NCBI RefSeq assembly: GCF_001280085.1
Contig: NZ_LGED01000204.1
Location: forward strand, 62,001-126,000
DNA: 64,000 nucleotides
Source: Saccharothrix sp. NRRL B-16348
GTDB taxonomy: Bacteria; Actinomycetota; Actinomycetes; Mycobacteriales; Pseudonocardiaceae
Direction: 5' to 3'
A program made the position numbers and the translations under genes. Positions 16,758-25,551 of the stretch are shown here, piece by piece (within the stretch, counting starts at the first letter, position 1; the number at the start of each line of letters is the position of its first letter). The notes below the pieces were generated by a model, which worked only from the letters and a program-made list of their open reading frames with translations, was not told the DNA's origin and did not search any database.

Positions 16758-17399
16758 GTACAGCTGCTCGGCCGTCCCCTCGATCCGAACGTCCGCCGCA
16801 CCCCCGGCGAGCCGCGCGGGCTTCGCCGACCCGTCCGTGCCGAGCAGCCACCTCGCGCCGGTGTCGGTCGCCGCCAACTCCAGCACCGCGGGCCCGCCCT
16901 CCCACGCCTTGCCGTGGAGGAAGCGCCCGAAGAACTCCTCGACCCCGTCCACGGCCAACTCGGCCGGGATCGACTTGACCGCGCCCGCCGCCCGCTGGGC
17001 GTCCCAGCAGTGCACGACCGCCTCGTGCGCCTGCCGCGACACCAGCGCCGCCGCCGTGTCGCGCCCTTCGTCGTTCCACCACACCCACACCGGCGCGTCC
17101 GGCCCGGCGCGACGCAGGTACTCCTCCTGCACGGCGACGTACCGCGCGCTGATCTCCCGCCACCCCCCGACCCGGTCCGGCCCGGTGTCGGCGGCCCGCC
17201 GCGCCGCCGCCTCGTCCGGGTACGCGCCCTTCGCCAGCACGACCGCGGTCCACCAGGCCTGCACCTCCGCCAGGTGCGCCACCAGGTCGCCGACCGTCCA
17301 CCCAGGGCAGCTCGGCACCGGCGCGCCGAGGTTGCCCGCCACCGCCTCGGTGAAGGCCCCGCTGTACTCCTCGACGACCGCCAGGTGATCGATGCCCAT
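16662..17399 (-). CDS. Maleylpyruvate isomerase-type (DinB_2) protein
   Basis: Protein of 245 residues with the mycothiol-dependent maleylpyruvate isomerase N-terminal fold, a DinB-like four-helix bundle. PSCPGWTVGDLVAHLAEVQ near residues 29-47 carries the first metal histidine (H43), and RQAHEAVVHCWDAQRA near residue 122 carries the second His pair. The C-terminal part, from about residue 170, is the SCP2-like MDMPI_C domain (AARLAGGAADVRIEGTAEQL). The protein probably binds mycothiol and a divalent metal. ATG 17397-17399 is chosen because homologues start just before the first helix. Most members are uncharacterised, so isomerase activity is not assured. Confidence 0.88.
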   Translation of the reverse strand: MGIDHLAVVEEYSGAFTEAVAGNLGAPVPSCPGWTVGDLVAHLAEVQAWWTAVVLAKGAYPDEAAARRAADTGPDRVGGWREISARYVAVQEEYLRRAGPDAPVWVWWNDEGRDTAAALVSRQAHEAVVHCWDAQRAAGAVKSIPAELAVDGVEEFFGRFLHGKAWEGGPAVLELAATDTGARWLLGTDGSAKPARLAGGAADVRIEGTAEQLYLLLWRRLGVEEVTVTGDRAKADALIGWPDLT

Positions 17400-17494
17400 G
17401 GCCGAGCACGCTAGCCCCGACCACCGACAATTCCGGGATAACCGCAGGTCGGGGGGGTGTGCGAACCAGCCGAGGCCCGCAGCACCCCGAGGTG

Positions 17495-18310
17495 TCAGCC
17501 CTGGTCCGCGACCTCGTCCGGGAACGGGTTGGCCGAGTTGCCGACCAGGTCCGCGATCGACTTGGCCACCCGCGTCGGCCGGTACGGGTACAGGTCGGCC
17601 GTCGACTCCGTCGAGATGCCGGTGAGCACCAGGATCGTGCGCAACCCGGCCTCCAGACCGGACCGCACGTCGGTGTCCATCCGGTCGCCGATCATCAGCG
17701 TGCTCTCCGAGTGCGCGCCCAACGCCCGCAGCGCCGACCGCATCATCAGCGGGTTCGGCTTGCCCACGTAGTACGGCGCACGGCCGGTGGCGCGTTCGAT
17801 CAGCGCCGCGATCGAGCCGGTCGCGGGCAGCGAGCCCTCGCGCGACGGTCCCGTGGCGTCCGGGTTGGTCGCGATGAACCGCGCGCCCTCCTCCACCAGC
17901 CGGATCGCCTTGGTGATCGCGGTGAAGCTGTAGGTGCGTGTCTCGCCGAGCACCACGTAGTCCGGGTCGCGGTCGGTCAGCACGTACCCGATCTCGTGCA
18001 GCGCCGTGGTCAGGCCCGCCTCGCCGATCACGTACGCCGAGCCGCCCGGCCGCTGCGAGTCGAGGAACTTCGCGGTGGCCAGCGCGGACGTCCAGATCGC
18101 CGCCTCCGGCACCTCCAGGCCCGTGCGGGACAGGCGGGCCCGCAGGTCGCGCTGGGTGTAGATGGAGTTGTTCGTGAGCACCATGAACGGGATGTCGTTC
18201 GCGGTCAGCTCGGCGACGAACTCGCTCGCCCCCGGGATCGGGTGGTCCTCGTGGACGAGCACGCCGTCCATGTCCATCAGGTAGTTCCACTGAGCGGCCA
18301 TGGCGGACAT
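17495..18310 (-). CDS. HAD-IIA family phosphatase (NagD/UmpH-like)
   Basis: Protein of 271 residues of the NagD/p-nitrophenylphosphatase group, which dephosphorylate nucleotides, sugar phosphates or phosphoglycolate. Motif I is [13 protein letters not shown] (D13, D15), motif [18 protein letters not shown], and motif [15 protein letters not shown] and [20 protein letters not shown]. The large C2a cap lies between motifs II and III, as expected. It starts 9 nt downstream of a marR gene on the same strand, so the two probably form one transcript. A second ATG three codons later is equally possible. Confidence 0.92.
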   Translation of the reverse strand: MSAMAAQWNYLMDMDGVLVHEDHPIPGASEFVAELTANDIPFMVLTNNSIYTQRDLRARLSRTGLEVPEAAIWTSALATAKFLDSQRPGGSAYVIGEAGLTTALHEIGYVLTDRDPDYVVLGETRTYSFTAITKAIRLVEEGARFIATNPDATGPSREGSLPATGSIAALIERATGRAPYYVGKPNPLMMRSALRALGAHSESTLMIGDRMDTDVRSGLEAGLRTILVLTGISTESTADLYPYRPTRVAKSIADLVGNSANPFPDEVADQG

Positions 18311-18319
18311 GCTGCCGGC

Positions 18320-18784
18320 TCAGGCCTCGATCACGCGCCGCCGGAACGTTTCGACGAGCGCCTGGTTGTAGCGCTCCAGGACGTCCCGCTCCTCCGGCGT
18401 GAAGCGCGACAGCACCTCGCGCAACGTCTCCTGCGCGCCCGCGAACAGGTCCTCGAACTTGCCCTCGTCGCCCACCGTGACCTCGACGAGCACCTTGCGC
18501 CGGTCGTGCGGGTCGCGGACCCGGCGCACGTACCCGGCGCGCTCCAGCCGGTCGATCACGCCGGTCACCGCGCCGGTCGACAGCCCGGACAGCTCGGCGA
18601 TCCGGCCCGCCGTGATCGGGCCCTGCGCCCGCATGGCGAGGTCCAGGCACTTCTCGTCGGTCGGCGACAGGCCCATCCGCTCGGCGACCCGCGTGTGGAA
18701 CAGGACGGTGAGCGCGCTGGTCTCCCGCGCGTAGACGCTGAACCGCTCCAGCACGTCCGCGGGCACCTCGTGCTCACTGGTCAT
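18320..18784 (-). CDS. MarR family regulator
   Basis: Regulator of 154 residues with a winged-helix domain: LSPTDEKCLDLAMRAQGPIT, the recognition helix region LSTGAVTGVIDRLERAGYV and the wing RVRDPHDRRKVLVEVT. It heads a two-gene unit with the NagD-like phosphatase. The start ATG lies 129 nt from the divergent moaA start. The target is not evident; it might act on the divergent moaA promoter region, but no obvious palindrome was found there. Confidence 0.9.
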   Translation of the reverse strand: MTSEHEVPADVLERFSVYARETSALTVLFHTRVAERMGLSPTDEKCLDLAMRAQGPITAGRIAELSGLSTGAVTGVIDRLERAGYVRRVRDPHDRRKVLVEVTVGDEGKFEDLFAGAQETLREVLSRFTPEERDVLERYNQALVETFRRRVIEA

Positions 18785-18900
18785 GTCAGGCAATTTAGCG
18801 TTCCGCCTCCACGTTCCGGCGAACGTGTTCGGCATCCTTGTCCAAGTCACCGCCCGCCGCCGTCCCCCATTTCCATCAGCACCCACAAGTGTCAGCCGAT

Positions 18901-18906
18901 TACCCT
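18901..18906 (+). promoter_or_regulatory. -10 box for moaA (leaderless)
   Basis: TACCCT, then GGTAGGG (7 nt), then the GTG start at 18914. Confidence 0.55.
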
Positions 18907-18913
18907 GGTAGGG

Positions 18914-19972
18914 GTGACAGCTGTCGAGTTGGGGCTACCCGTCGTACCCGGCAACCCGGACACGTCCGAACGGCCGGACTCACCCCTGCTGGTGGACCGG
19001 TTCGGCCGGGTCGCCACGGACCTCCGCGTGTCGTTGACCGACCGCTGCAACCTGCGCTGCACCTACTGCATGCCCGCCGAGGGCCTGGACTGGCTGCCGA
19101 AGCCGGACCTGCTCTCCGACGAGGAGCTCACCCGCCTCATCGGCATCGCGGTGACCCGCCTCGGCGTGACCGACATCCGGTTCACCGGCGGCGAGCCGCT
19201 GCTGCGGCCCGGGCTGGACGACGTGATCGCGGCGACCGCGGCGCTCGACCCCCGGCCACGCATCTCGATGACCACGAACGGGTTGACCTTGGCCAAGCGC
19301 GCCGCCGGGCTGGTCGCCGCGGGCCTCGACCGGGTGAACGTCTCGCTCGACACGCTCGACCCGGAGCGCTTCCACCGGCTCACCCGCCGCAACCGGCTGG
19401 GTGACGTGTTCGCGGGCCTGGCCGCCGCGCGCGAGGCCGGGTTGGCGCCGGTCAAGGTGAACACGGTGCTGATGCGCGGCGTGAACGAGGACGAGGCCGT
19501 GCCGCTGCTGCGCCACTGCCTGGAGCACGGCTACCAGCTGCGGTTCATCGAGCAGATGCCGCTGGACCCGCAGCACGGCTGGAACCGCGACGACATGGTC
19601 ACCGCCGAGGAGATCCTGGCGGCGCTGCGCACCGAGTTCACGCTGACGCCCGAGCCGGGCGAGCGGGGCGGCGCGCCCGCCGAGCGGTGGCTGGTGGACG
19701 GCGGCCCGGCGGTGGTGGGCGTGATCGCGTCGGTGACGCGGCCGTTCTGCGCGGCGTGCGACCGGACCAGGCTCACCGCCGACGGCCAGGTGCGGAACTG
19801 CCTGTTCAGCCAGTCGGAGACGGACCTGCGGGCGTTGCTGCGCGGCGGCGCGTCGGACGAGGACGTCGCGCACGTGTGGCGCGGCAACTCGTGGGCCAAG
19901 GCGGCCGGGCACGGCATCAACTCGGCCGGGTTCAGCCAGCCGGACCGGCCCATGAGCGCGATCGGAGGGTGA
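18914..19972 (+). CDS. moaA: GTP 3',8-cyclase MoaA
   Basis: Radical SAM enzyme for the first step of molybdenum cofactor synthesis, GTP to 3',8-cyclo-7,8-dihydro-GTP. It has 352 residues. The N-terminal SAM cluster is C45-x3-C49-x2-C52 in SLTDRCNLRCTYCMP, and the SAM-binding GGE is in RFTGGEPLLR near residue 95. The C-terminal substrate cluster is FCAACDRTRL followed by VRNCLF. The protein ends in SAIGG, the conserved Gly-Gly tail needed for activity. A 30-residue N-terminal extension is common in actinobacteria. moaD follows after 1 nt. The cofactor may feed the molybdenum hydroxylase encoded at 47-51 kb. Confidence 0.96.
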   Translation: MTAVELGLPVVPGNPDTSERPDSPLLVDRFGRVATDLRVSLTDRCNLRCTYCMPAEGLDWLPKPDLLSDEELTRLIGIAVTRLGVTDIRFTGGEPLLRPGLDDVIAATAALDPRPRISMTTNGLTLAKRAAGLVAAGLDRVNVSLDTLDPERFHRLTRRNRLGDVFAGLAAAREAGLAPVKVNTVLMRGVNEDEAVPLLRHCLEHGYQLRFIEQMPLDPQHGWNRDDMVTAEEILAALRTEFTLTPEPGERGGAPAERWLVDGGPAVVGVIASVTRPFCAACDRTRLTADGQVRNCLFSQSETDLRALLRGGASDEDVAHVWRGNSWAKAAGHGINSAGFSQPDRPMSAIGG

Positions 19973-19973
19973 G

Positions 19974-20228
19974 TTGCGGCTGACGGTGCGGTACTTCGCG
20001 GGGGCGCGCGCGGCGGTGGGCGTGCCCGACGAGAGCTTCGAGCTGCCCGGCGACGCGGCCACGGTGGAGGCCGCGATCGAGGCGGTCCGGCGCCGGCACG
20101 GCGCGAAGGTGGCCCGCGTGCTGCCCGCGTGCAGCTTCCTGTTGGACGGTGTGGCCGTTCGCGATCATGACACGGCCGTGTGTTCCGGGGCACAACTCGA
20201 CGTGTTGCCGCCGTTCGCCGGAGGATGA
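19974..20228 (+). CDS. moaD: Molybdopterin synthase sulfur carrier MoaD
   Basis: Small subunit of molybdopterin synthase, 84 residues with a ubiquitin-like beta-grasp fold. It starts LRLTVRYFAGARAAVGVP and ends LDVLPPFAGG; the terminal Gly-Gly is adenylated and converted to a thiocarboxylate that donates sulfur. The start is TTG, 1 nt after the moaA stop, with GGAGG just upstream that reads through the moaA stop region. This clear ribosome site decides the unusual codon. It partners with MoaE, encoded 1.3 kb away on the other strand. Confidence 0.93.
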   Translation: MRLTVRYFAGARAAVGVPDESFELPGDAATVEAAIEAVRRRHGAKVARVLPACSFLLDGVAVRDHDTAVCSGAQLDVLPPFAGG

Positions 20229-20373
20229 GTCTTCTCCACTCTTGCGGGTTAACACGTGAGCTAAACCTCACTTACGGTGATTGATCTCGGTGAATCTCGG
20301 AACGGAAACAGACCGGTAACGGTGCCCTGAGCTGGCTAAACGGTGCGCTCGGGGAGTCACTCTGTCGCGTTAC

Positions 20374-20389
20374 AGTGACGTGCGTCACA
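20374..20389. promoter_or_regulatory. CRP/cAMP-receptor box upstream of rpf
   Basis: AGTGACGTGCGTCACA matches the actinobacterial CRP consensus TGTGAN6TCACA at all but the first base and has perfect 6-bp arms GTGACG/CGTCAC. Its centre lies about 55 nt upstream of the start point predicted from the promoter at 20401-20429. Control of rpfA by CRP is known in M. tuberculosis and Streptomyces. Confidence 0.75.
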
Positions 20390-20400
20390 TGGCAGATCAT

Positions 20401-20429
20401 TTGGCGTGAGCCTCCCGGTTACGTACCGT
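20401..20429 (+). promoter_or_regulatory. Promoter of rpf (-35 TTGGCG, -10 TACCGT)
   Basis: TTGGCG at 20401-20406 and TACCGT at 20424-20429 are separated by exactly 17 nt. Transcription would begin near 20436 and leave a leader of about 170 nt before the rpf ATG. Confidence 0.6.
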
Positions 20430-20435
20430 CGCTTC

Positions 20436-21258
<823 letters not shown>

Positions 21259-21293
21259 TCTGTGGCCGGCGCGAGTCGGTGCACGACGGAAGA

Positions 21294-21331
21294 GGGACCT
21301 CGGACCACCCCCCTCGGCGGTCCGAGGTCCC
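21294..21331 (+). terminator. Terminator hairpin after rpf
   Basis: Perfect 13-bp stem GGGACCTCGGACC (21294-21306) / GGTCCGAGGTCCC (21319-21331) with a 12-nt loop, 35 nt after the rpf stop. It has no long T-tract, as is common in actinobacteria. Confidence 0.8.
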
Positions 21332-21459
21332 CGACCCGTTTCCCGGCTGAGGTCGCCGGTCAGCGCAAGGTCACGGGGGTCGCCGGGTTCGCCGGGGTTT
21401 CGCCGGTCAGGGCCTGCTGATGCGGCCGGCACCCCGGCCCGCGCTCACCGCCACCGCCC

Positions 21460-21540
21460 GCGGCCGTCGACCCCGATCGGCGGCCGTCGGCCCCGGGCAC
21501 GCGGCCGTCGATTCCGACCAGCGGCCATCGGCCCTGGTCA
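21460..21540. repeat. Four tandem copies of a ~20-bp unit
   Basis: Units begin at 21460, 21480, 21501 and 21521, each reading GCGGCCRTCG followed by a more variable NNCCSRNSNN part. The last unit runs into the stop codon of moaE. The array sits between the convergent rpf and moaE genes. Confidence 0.7.
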
Positions 21541-21963
21541 GGGCATGTTGACCCACTCGTCGGTGCCGTCGGCGAAGACCTGCCGCTTCCACACCGGCAG
21601 CAGCCGCTTCACCTCGTCGACGAGTTCCGAGCACACCGCGAACGCCTCACCCCGGTGGTCGGCCGACACGGCGCAGGCCAGCGCCACGTCCCCGATCGCC
21701 AGCGGACCGACCCGGTGCGACACGGCGACCGCGCGCACGCCCTCGAACCGGGCCACCACGTCCGCCACCACCTCGGCCACCACCGCGCCGGCCGTCGGGT
21801 GCCCGACGTACTCCAGTTCGCGCACCGAACGCCCGTGGTCGTGGTCGCGCACCACCCCGGCGAACGTCACCACCGCGCCCGCCGCCGCGTGCTCCACGAG
21901 CTTCGCGTGCTCGTCCACGGACAGCGGTTGGTCGCTGACGGTCGCGCGCAGGACCTCGGTCAT
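21538..21963 (-). CDS. moaE: Molybdopterin synthase catalytic subunit MoaE
   Basis: Large subunit of molybdopterin synthase, 141 residues; it inserts the dithiolene sulfurs from MoaD into cyclic pyranopterin monophosphate. Family motifs are GAVVTFAGVVRDHDHGRSV (residues 29-47), LEYVGHPTAG, VSHRVGPLAIGD and the conserved lysine region RLLPVWKRQVFADGTDEWV at the C-terminus. Its ATG overlaps the stop of mog (ATGA), so moaC-mog-moaE is one tightly coupled unit. MoaD is encoded on the other strand beside rpf, the order known in mycobacteria. Confidence 0.95.
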   Translation of the reverse strand: MTEVLRATVSDQPLSVDEHAKLVEHAAAGAVVTFAGVVRDHDHGRSVRELEYVGHPTAGAVVAEVVADVVARFEGVRAVAVSHRVGPLAIGDVALACAVSADHRGEAFAVCSELVDEVKRLLPVWKRQVFADGTDEWVNMP

Positions 21964-22439
21964 GCGTGGTCACCTCCGGACACCTGGTCGACGGCGTGCT
22001 CCAGCACGGTCGCGAGCACGTCCAGCCCGTCGCGCACCCCGCCGGTCGAACCGGGCAGGTTCACCACGAACGTGCGGCCCGCGACACCGGCCACCCCGCG
22101 CGACAGCACGGACGTCGGCACGCGTGGCCAGCCTGACACGCGGATGGCATCGGCCACACCCGGCACCTCGAAGTCCAGCACCGCCCGGGTCGCCTCCGGC
22201 GTGCGGTCGGTGGGGCTGACGCCCGTGCCACCGGTCGTGATGACGACCGCGACACCGTCCGCCACGGCCGCGCGCAGTGCGTCGGCCACCGGCTCGCCGT
22301 CCGGCACGACCACCGGGTCGGGCACGTCGTAGGACCGCTCCCGCAGCCACGCCACGATGATCGGCCCGCCGCGGTCGGCGTACACGCCGGCGGACGCCCG
22401 GTTCGACGCCGTGATCACCCGCGCGGTCCTGGCCGTCAC
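21960..22439 (-). CDS. mog: Molybdopterin adenylyltransferase (MogA/MoaB type)
   Basis: Protein of 159 residues that adenylates molybdopterin ahead of molybdenum insertion. The MoCF-binding fold shows RVITASNRASAGVYADRGGP at the N-terminus, VVITTGGTGVSPTDRTPEAT (the pterin-binding GGTG loop) near residue 67 and FVVNLPGSTGGVRDGLD near residue 125. The GTG at 22437-22439 overlaps the moaC stop (GTGA), and its own stop overlaps the moaE start. It lies in one operon with moaC and moaE. Confidence 0.93.
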   Translation of the reverse strand: MTARTARVITASNRASAGVYADRGGPIIVAWLRERSYDVPDPVVVPDGEPVADALRAAVADGVAVVITTGGTGVSPTDRTPEATRAVLDFEVPGVADAIRVSGWPRVPTSVLSRGVAGVAGRTFVVNLPGSTGGVRDGLDVLATVLEHAVDQVSGGDHA

Positions 22440-22909
22440 GGGCGCTCCCACAGGCCGGTCTTGCCGCCTTCCTTGCGCTCGACCCGCACCGCGTCCAGCG
22501 ACGCCGCCGGGTCCACCGCCTTCACCATGTCGTGCAGCGTCAGCCCGGCCACCGACACGGCCGTCAACGCCTCCATCTCCACACCCGTGCGGTCCGTCGT
22601 GCGGACGGTCGCGGTGATGCGCACCTCGCCGTCACCCAGCACCAGGTCCACCTTCACCCCCGACAACGCGATCGGGTGACACAGGGGCACCAGCTCCCAC
22701 GTCCGCTTGGCCGCCATGATCCCGGCGATGCGGGCGGTGGCGAGCGCGTCGCCCTTGGGCAGCCCGTCGCTGCCCAGCAACGCCACCACCTCGTCCGTCG
22801 TGCGCAGCACACCGGACGCCACCGCCGTGCGCGTGGTCGGCTCCTTCTCGGACACGTCGACCATGCGCGCCGCGCCGGCGGCGTCCAAGTGGGTGAACTG
22901 GTTGCTCAT
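22436..22909 (-). CDS. moaC: Cyclic pyranopterin monophosphate synthase MoaC
   Basis: Protein of 157 residues converting 3',8-cyclo-7,8-dihydro-GTP to cyclic pyranopterin monophosphate. Typical motifs are FTHLDAAGAARMVDVSEKEP at the N-terminus, AGIMAAKRTWELVPLCHPIA (active-site Lys/His segment) near residue 62, RTTDRTGVEMEALTAVSVA near residue 103 and the closing RVERKEGGKTG. It is the first gene of moaC-mog-moaE. The malic enzyme gene ends 10 nt upstream, so the four may be cotranscribed. Confidence 0.95.
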   Translation of the reverse strand: MSNQFTHLDAAGAARMVDVSEKEPTTRTAVASGVLRTTDEVVALLGSDGLPKGDALATARIAGIMAAKRTWELVPLCHPIALSGVKVDLVLGDGEVRITATVRTTDRTGVEMEALTAVSVAGLTLHDMVKAVDPAASLDAVRVERKEGGKTGLWERP

Positions 22910-22919
22910 GGTGCCGATG

Positions 22920-24314
<1,395 letters not shown>

Positions 24315-24376
24315 CGAACCTCCCAGAACAGCACAGCTCAAGAGGTGTCGAGCGTAGTCCGCACAGATATACGGAA

Positions 24377-24402
24377 CGCGCGCGGCTCGACGGCCGCGCG
24401 CG
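24377..24402 (-). terminator. Terminator hairpin after the 61-aa gene
   Basis: Perfect 10-bp GC stem CGCGCGCGGC (24377-24386) / GCCGCGCGCG (24393-24402) with a 6-nt loop, 6 nt beyond the stop of the small minus-strand gene. It would separate that gene from the malic enzyme gene downstream. Confidence 0.6.
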
Positions 24403-24408
24403 CCCGGT

Positions 24409-24594
24409 CTAGCGGTTGATCTCCGTCACCGGGTGGTGGTAGCCGAGCTCTTCGACCGGCAGCGGGAAGGTGACCTTGCCGAACGGGGACATCGCGCCCT
24501 GCGTGTCGCTGGCCAGCTCGGACACCGCGTACTTGCCGTCGGCGGGCGGCTCCGGCCAGTGCGGGTCGATGCGCTCGGGGCGGGCCTTGGCCAC
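24409..24594 (-). CDS. Conserved small hypothetical protein, 61 aa
   Basis: Soluble protein of 61 residues, with no transmembrane segment or cysteines. Its most distinctive parts are RIDPHWPEPPADGKYAVSEL and MSPFGKVTFPLPVEELGYHH. The start is well defined by AGGAGG five bases before the GTG. A hairpin follows the stop. The position next to the mog/moaC side and the helicase-associated gene resembles mycobacterial Rv0863, but I cannot claim homology. Function is unknown. Confidence 0.75.
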   Translation of the reverse strand: MAKARPERIDPHWPEPPADGKYAVSELASDTQGAMSPFGKVTFPLPVEELGYHHPVTEINR

Positions 24595-24704
24595 GGTTCC
24601 TCCTCGGTCGTGCCTTCGTCGGGACAAGTGTGCCTCATCCGCCCTGGTGACCACGCGCGGTGCCCGGCGGCGAAAAGCGAGAGCCACGTCACGGGTGTGA
24701 TCCC

Positions 24705-24710
24705 TACCCT
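24705..24710 (+). promoter_or_regulatory. -10 box for the exonuclease gene (leaderless)
   Basis: TACCCT, then 7 nt, then the GTG start at 24718. Confidence 0.55.
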
Positions 24711-24717
24711 CGTGCCG

Positions 24718-25290
24718 GTGAGCGATGCGGAGCTGCTGAACGTGGTCGACGTCGAGGCGACGTGCTGGGAGGGCGAGCCGCCGCCCGGGCAGGTGAGCGA
24801 GATCATCGAGATCGGCCTGACCGAGGTCGACCTGGCGTCGGGCGAACGGGTCGGCAGGCACCGCGTCCTGGTCCGGCCGGCGCGTTCGACGGTCAGCGCG
24901 TTCTGCACCGGACTGACCGGGCTCACGCAGGCGGAGGTGGAGACGGGCGTGGACTTCGCCGAGGCGTGCCGGCTGCTGGCCGTCGAGCACCGGGCGGGCG
25001 TGCGGCCGTGGGCGAGCTGGGGCGACTACGACCGCAAGCAGTTCGCGCGGCAGTGCCGGGCGACGGGCGTGACGTACCCGTTCGGGCGACGGCACTGGAA
25101 CGCGAAGCTGGTCTTCACCCAGGCGCACGACCTGCGCAAACGGCCGGGGATGGCGCAAGCTTTGACGATCGCCGGCCTGCCGCTGGAGGGCAGGCACCAC
25201 TCCGGCGAGGACGACGCGTGGAACATCGCGGCCCTGGTCCTCCACCTGGCCGAGCGGGACGCCTGGCCCGCCACCCCGACCGATGGCTGA
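24718..25290 (+). CDS. DEDDh 3'-5' exonuclease (KapD/ERI-1-like)
   Basis: RNase T/DnaQ-fold exonuclease of 190 residues. ExoI motif LLNVVDVEATCWEG supplies the Asp and Glu metal ligands. The middle Asp is in SWGDYDRKQFARQC (exoII), and exoIII is GRHHSGEDDAWNIAALV with the His and final Asp. The closest functional group is the KapD/ERI-1 branch that acts on RNA ends, but the substrate is not certain. The GTG at 24718 is supported by a leaderless -10 box. A hexameric 18-bp repeat array begins 10 nt after the stop. Confidence 0.9.
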   Translation: MSDAELLNVVDVEATCWEGEPPPGQVSEIIEIGLTEVDLASGERVGRHRVLVRPARSTVSAFCTGLTGLTQAEVETGVDFAEACRLLAVEHRAGVRPWASWGDYDRKQFARQCRATGVTYPFGRRHWNAKLVFTQAHDLRKRPGMAQALTIAGLPLEGRHHSGEDDAWNIAALVLHLAERDAWPATPTDG

Positions 25291-25299
25291 CCACTCCGC

Positions 25300-25407
25300 G
25301 GACCGCCCCAACCCCGTGGACTGCCTGAAGGCCACGGACCGCCCGAACCCCGTGGACCGCCGGAAGCTCACGGACTGCCTGAAGCTCAAAGACCGCCCAA
25401 AGCCCGT
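25300..25407. repeat. Six tandem copies of an 18-bp unit
   Basis: Six contiguous 18-bp units beginning at 25300, 25318, 25336, 25354, 25372 and 25390, with approximate consensus GGACYGCCYGAAVCYCRY. Because 18 is divisible by three, every frame stays open, but no ribosome site or family supports translation. The array fills most of the gap between the exonuclease and helicase-associated genes. Confidence 0.8.
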
Positions 25408-25551
25408 GGCTGCGCAAGCGTCCCCGCCCAGGGGAACCCTGTTTCGCATTCTACCGGCGGGGTCCGACAATTCCGGCCGGCCCACCGGTGGCGGCGGGGT
25501 TTCGGGGGCTGGTCGGCCCGGCGCGGGTGGGCGGCATATACCGTGGTGAGG

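Noticed and set aside
20229..20373. Riboswitch between moaD and the CRP box
   Set aside because: tgaatctcgg and gagctggctaa recall conserved riboswitch strings, but the segment would lie upstream of the deduced rpf start point and no complete fold was evident.
21460..21540. CRISPR-like or origin-like repeats
   Set aside because: Only four short contiguous GC units; no spacer pattern, no DnaA boxes or replication genes nearby.
25300..25407. CRISPR array
   Set aside because: The units are contiguous 18-bp repeats without unique spacers and there are no cas genes.
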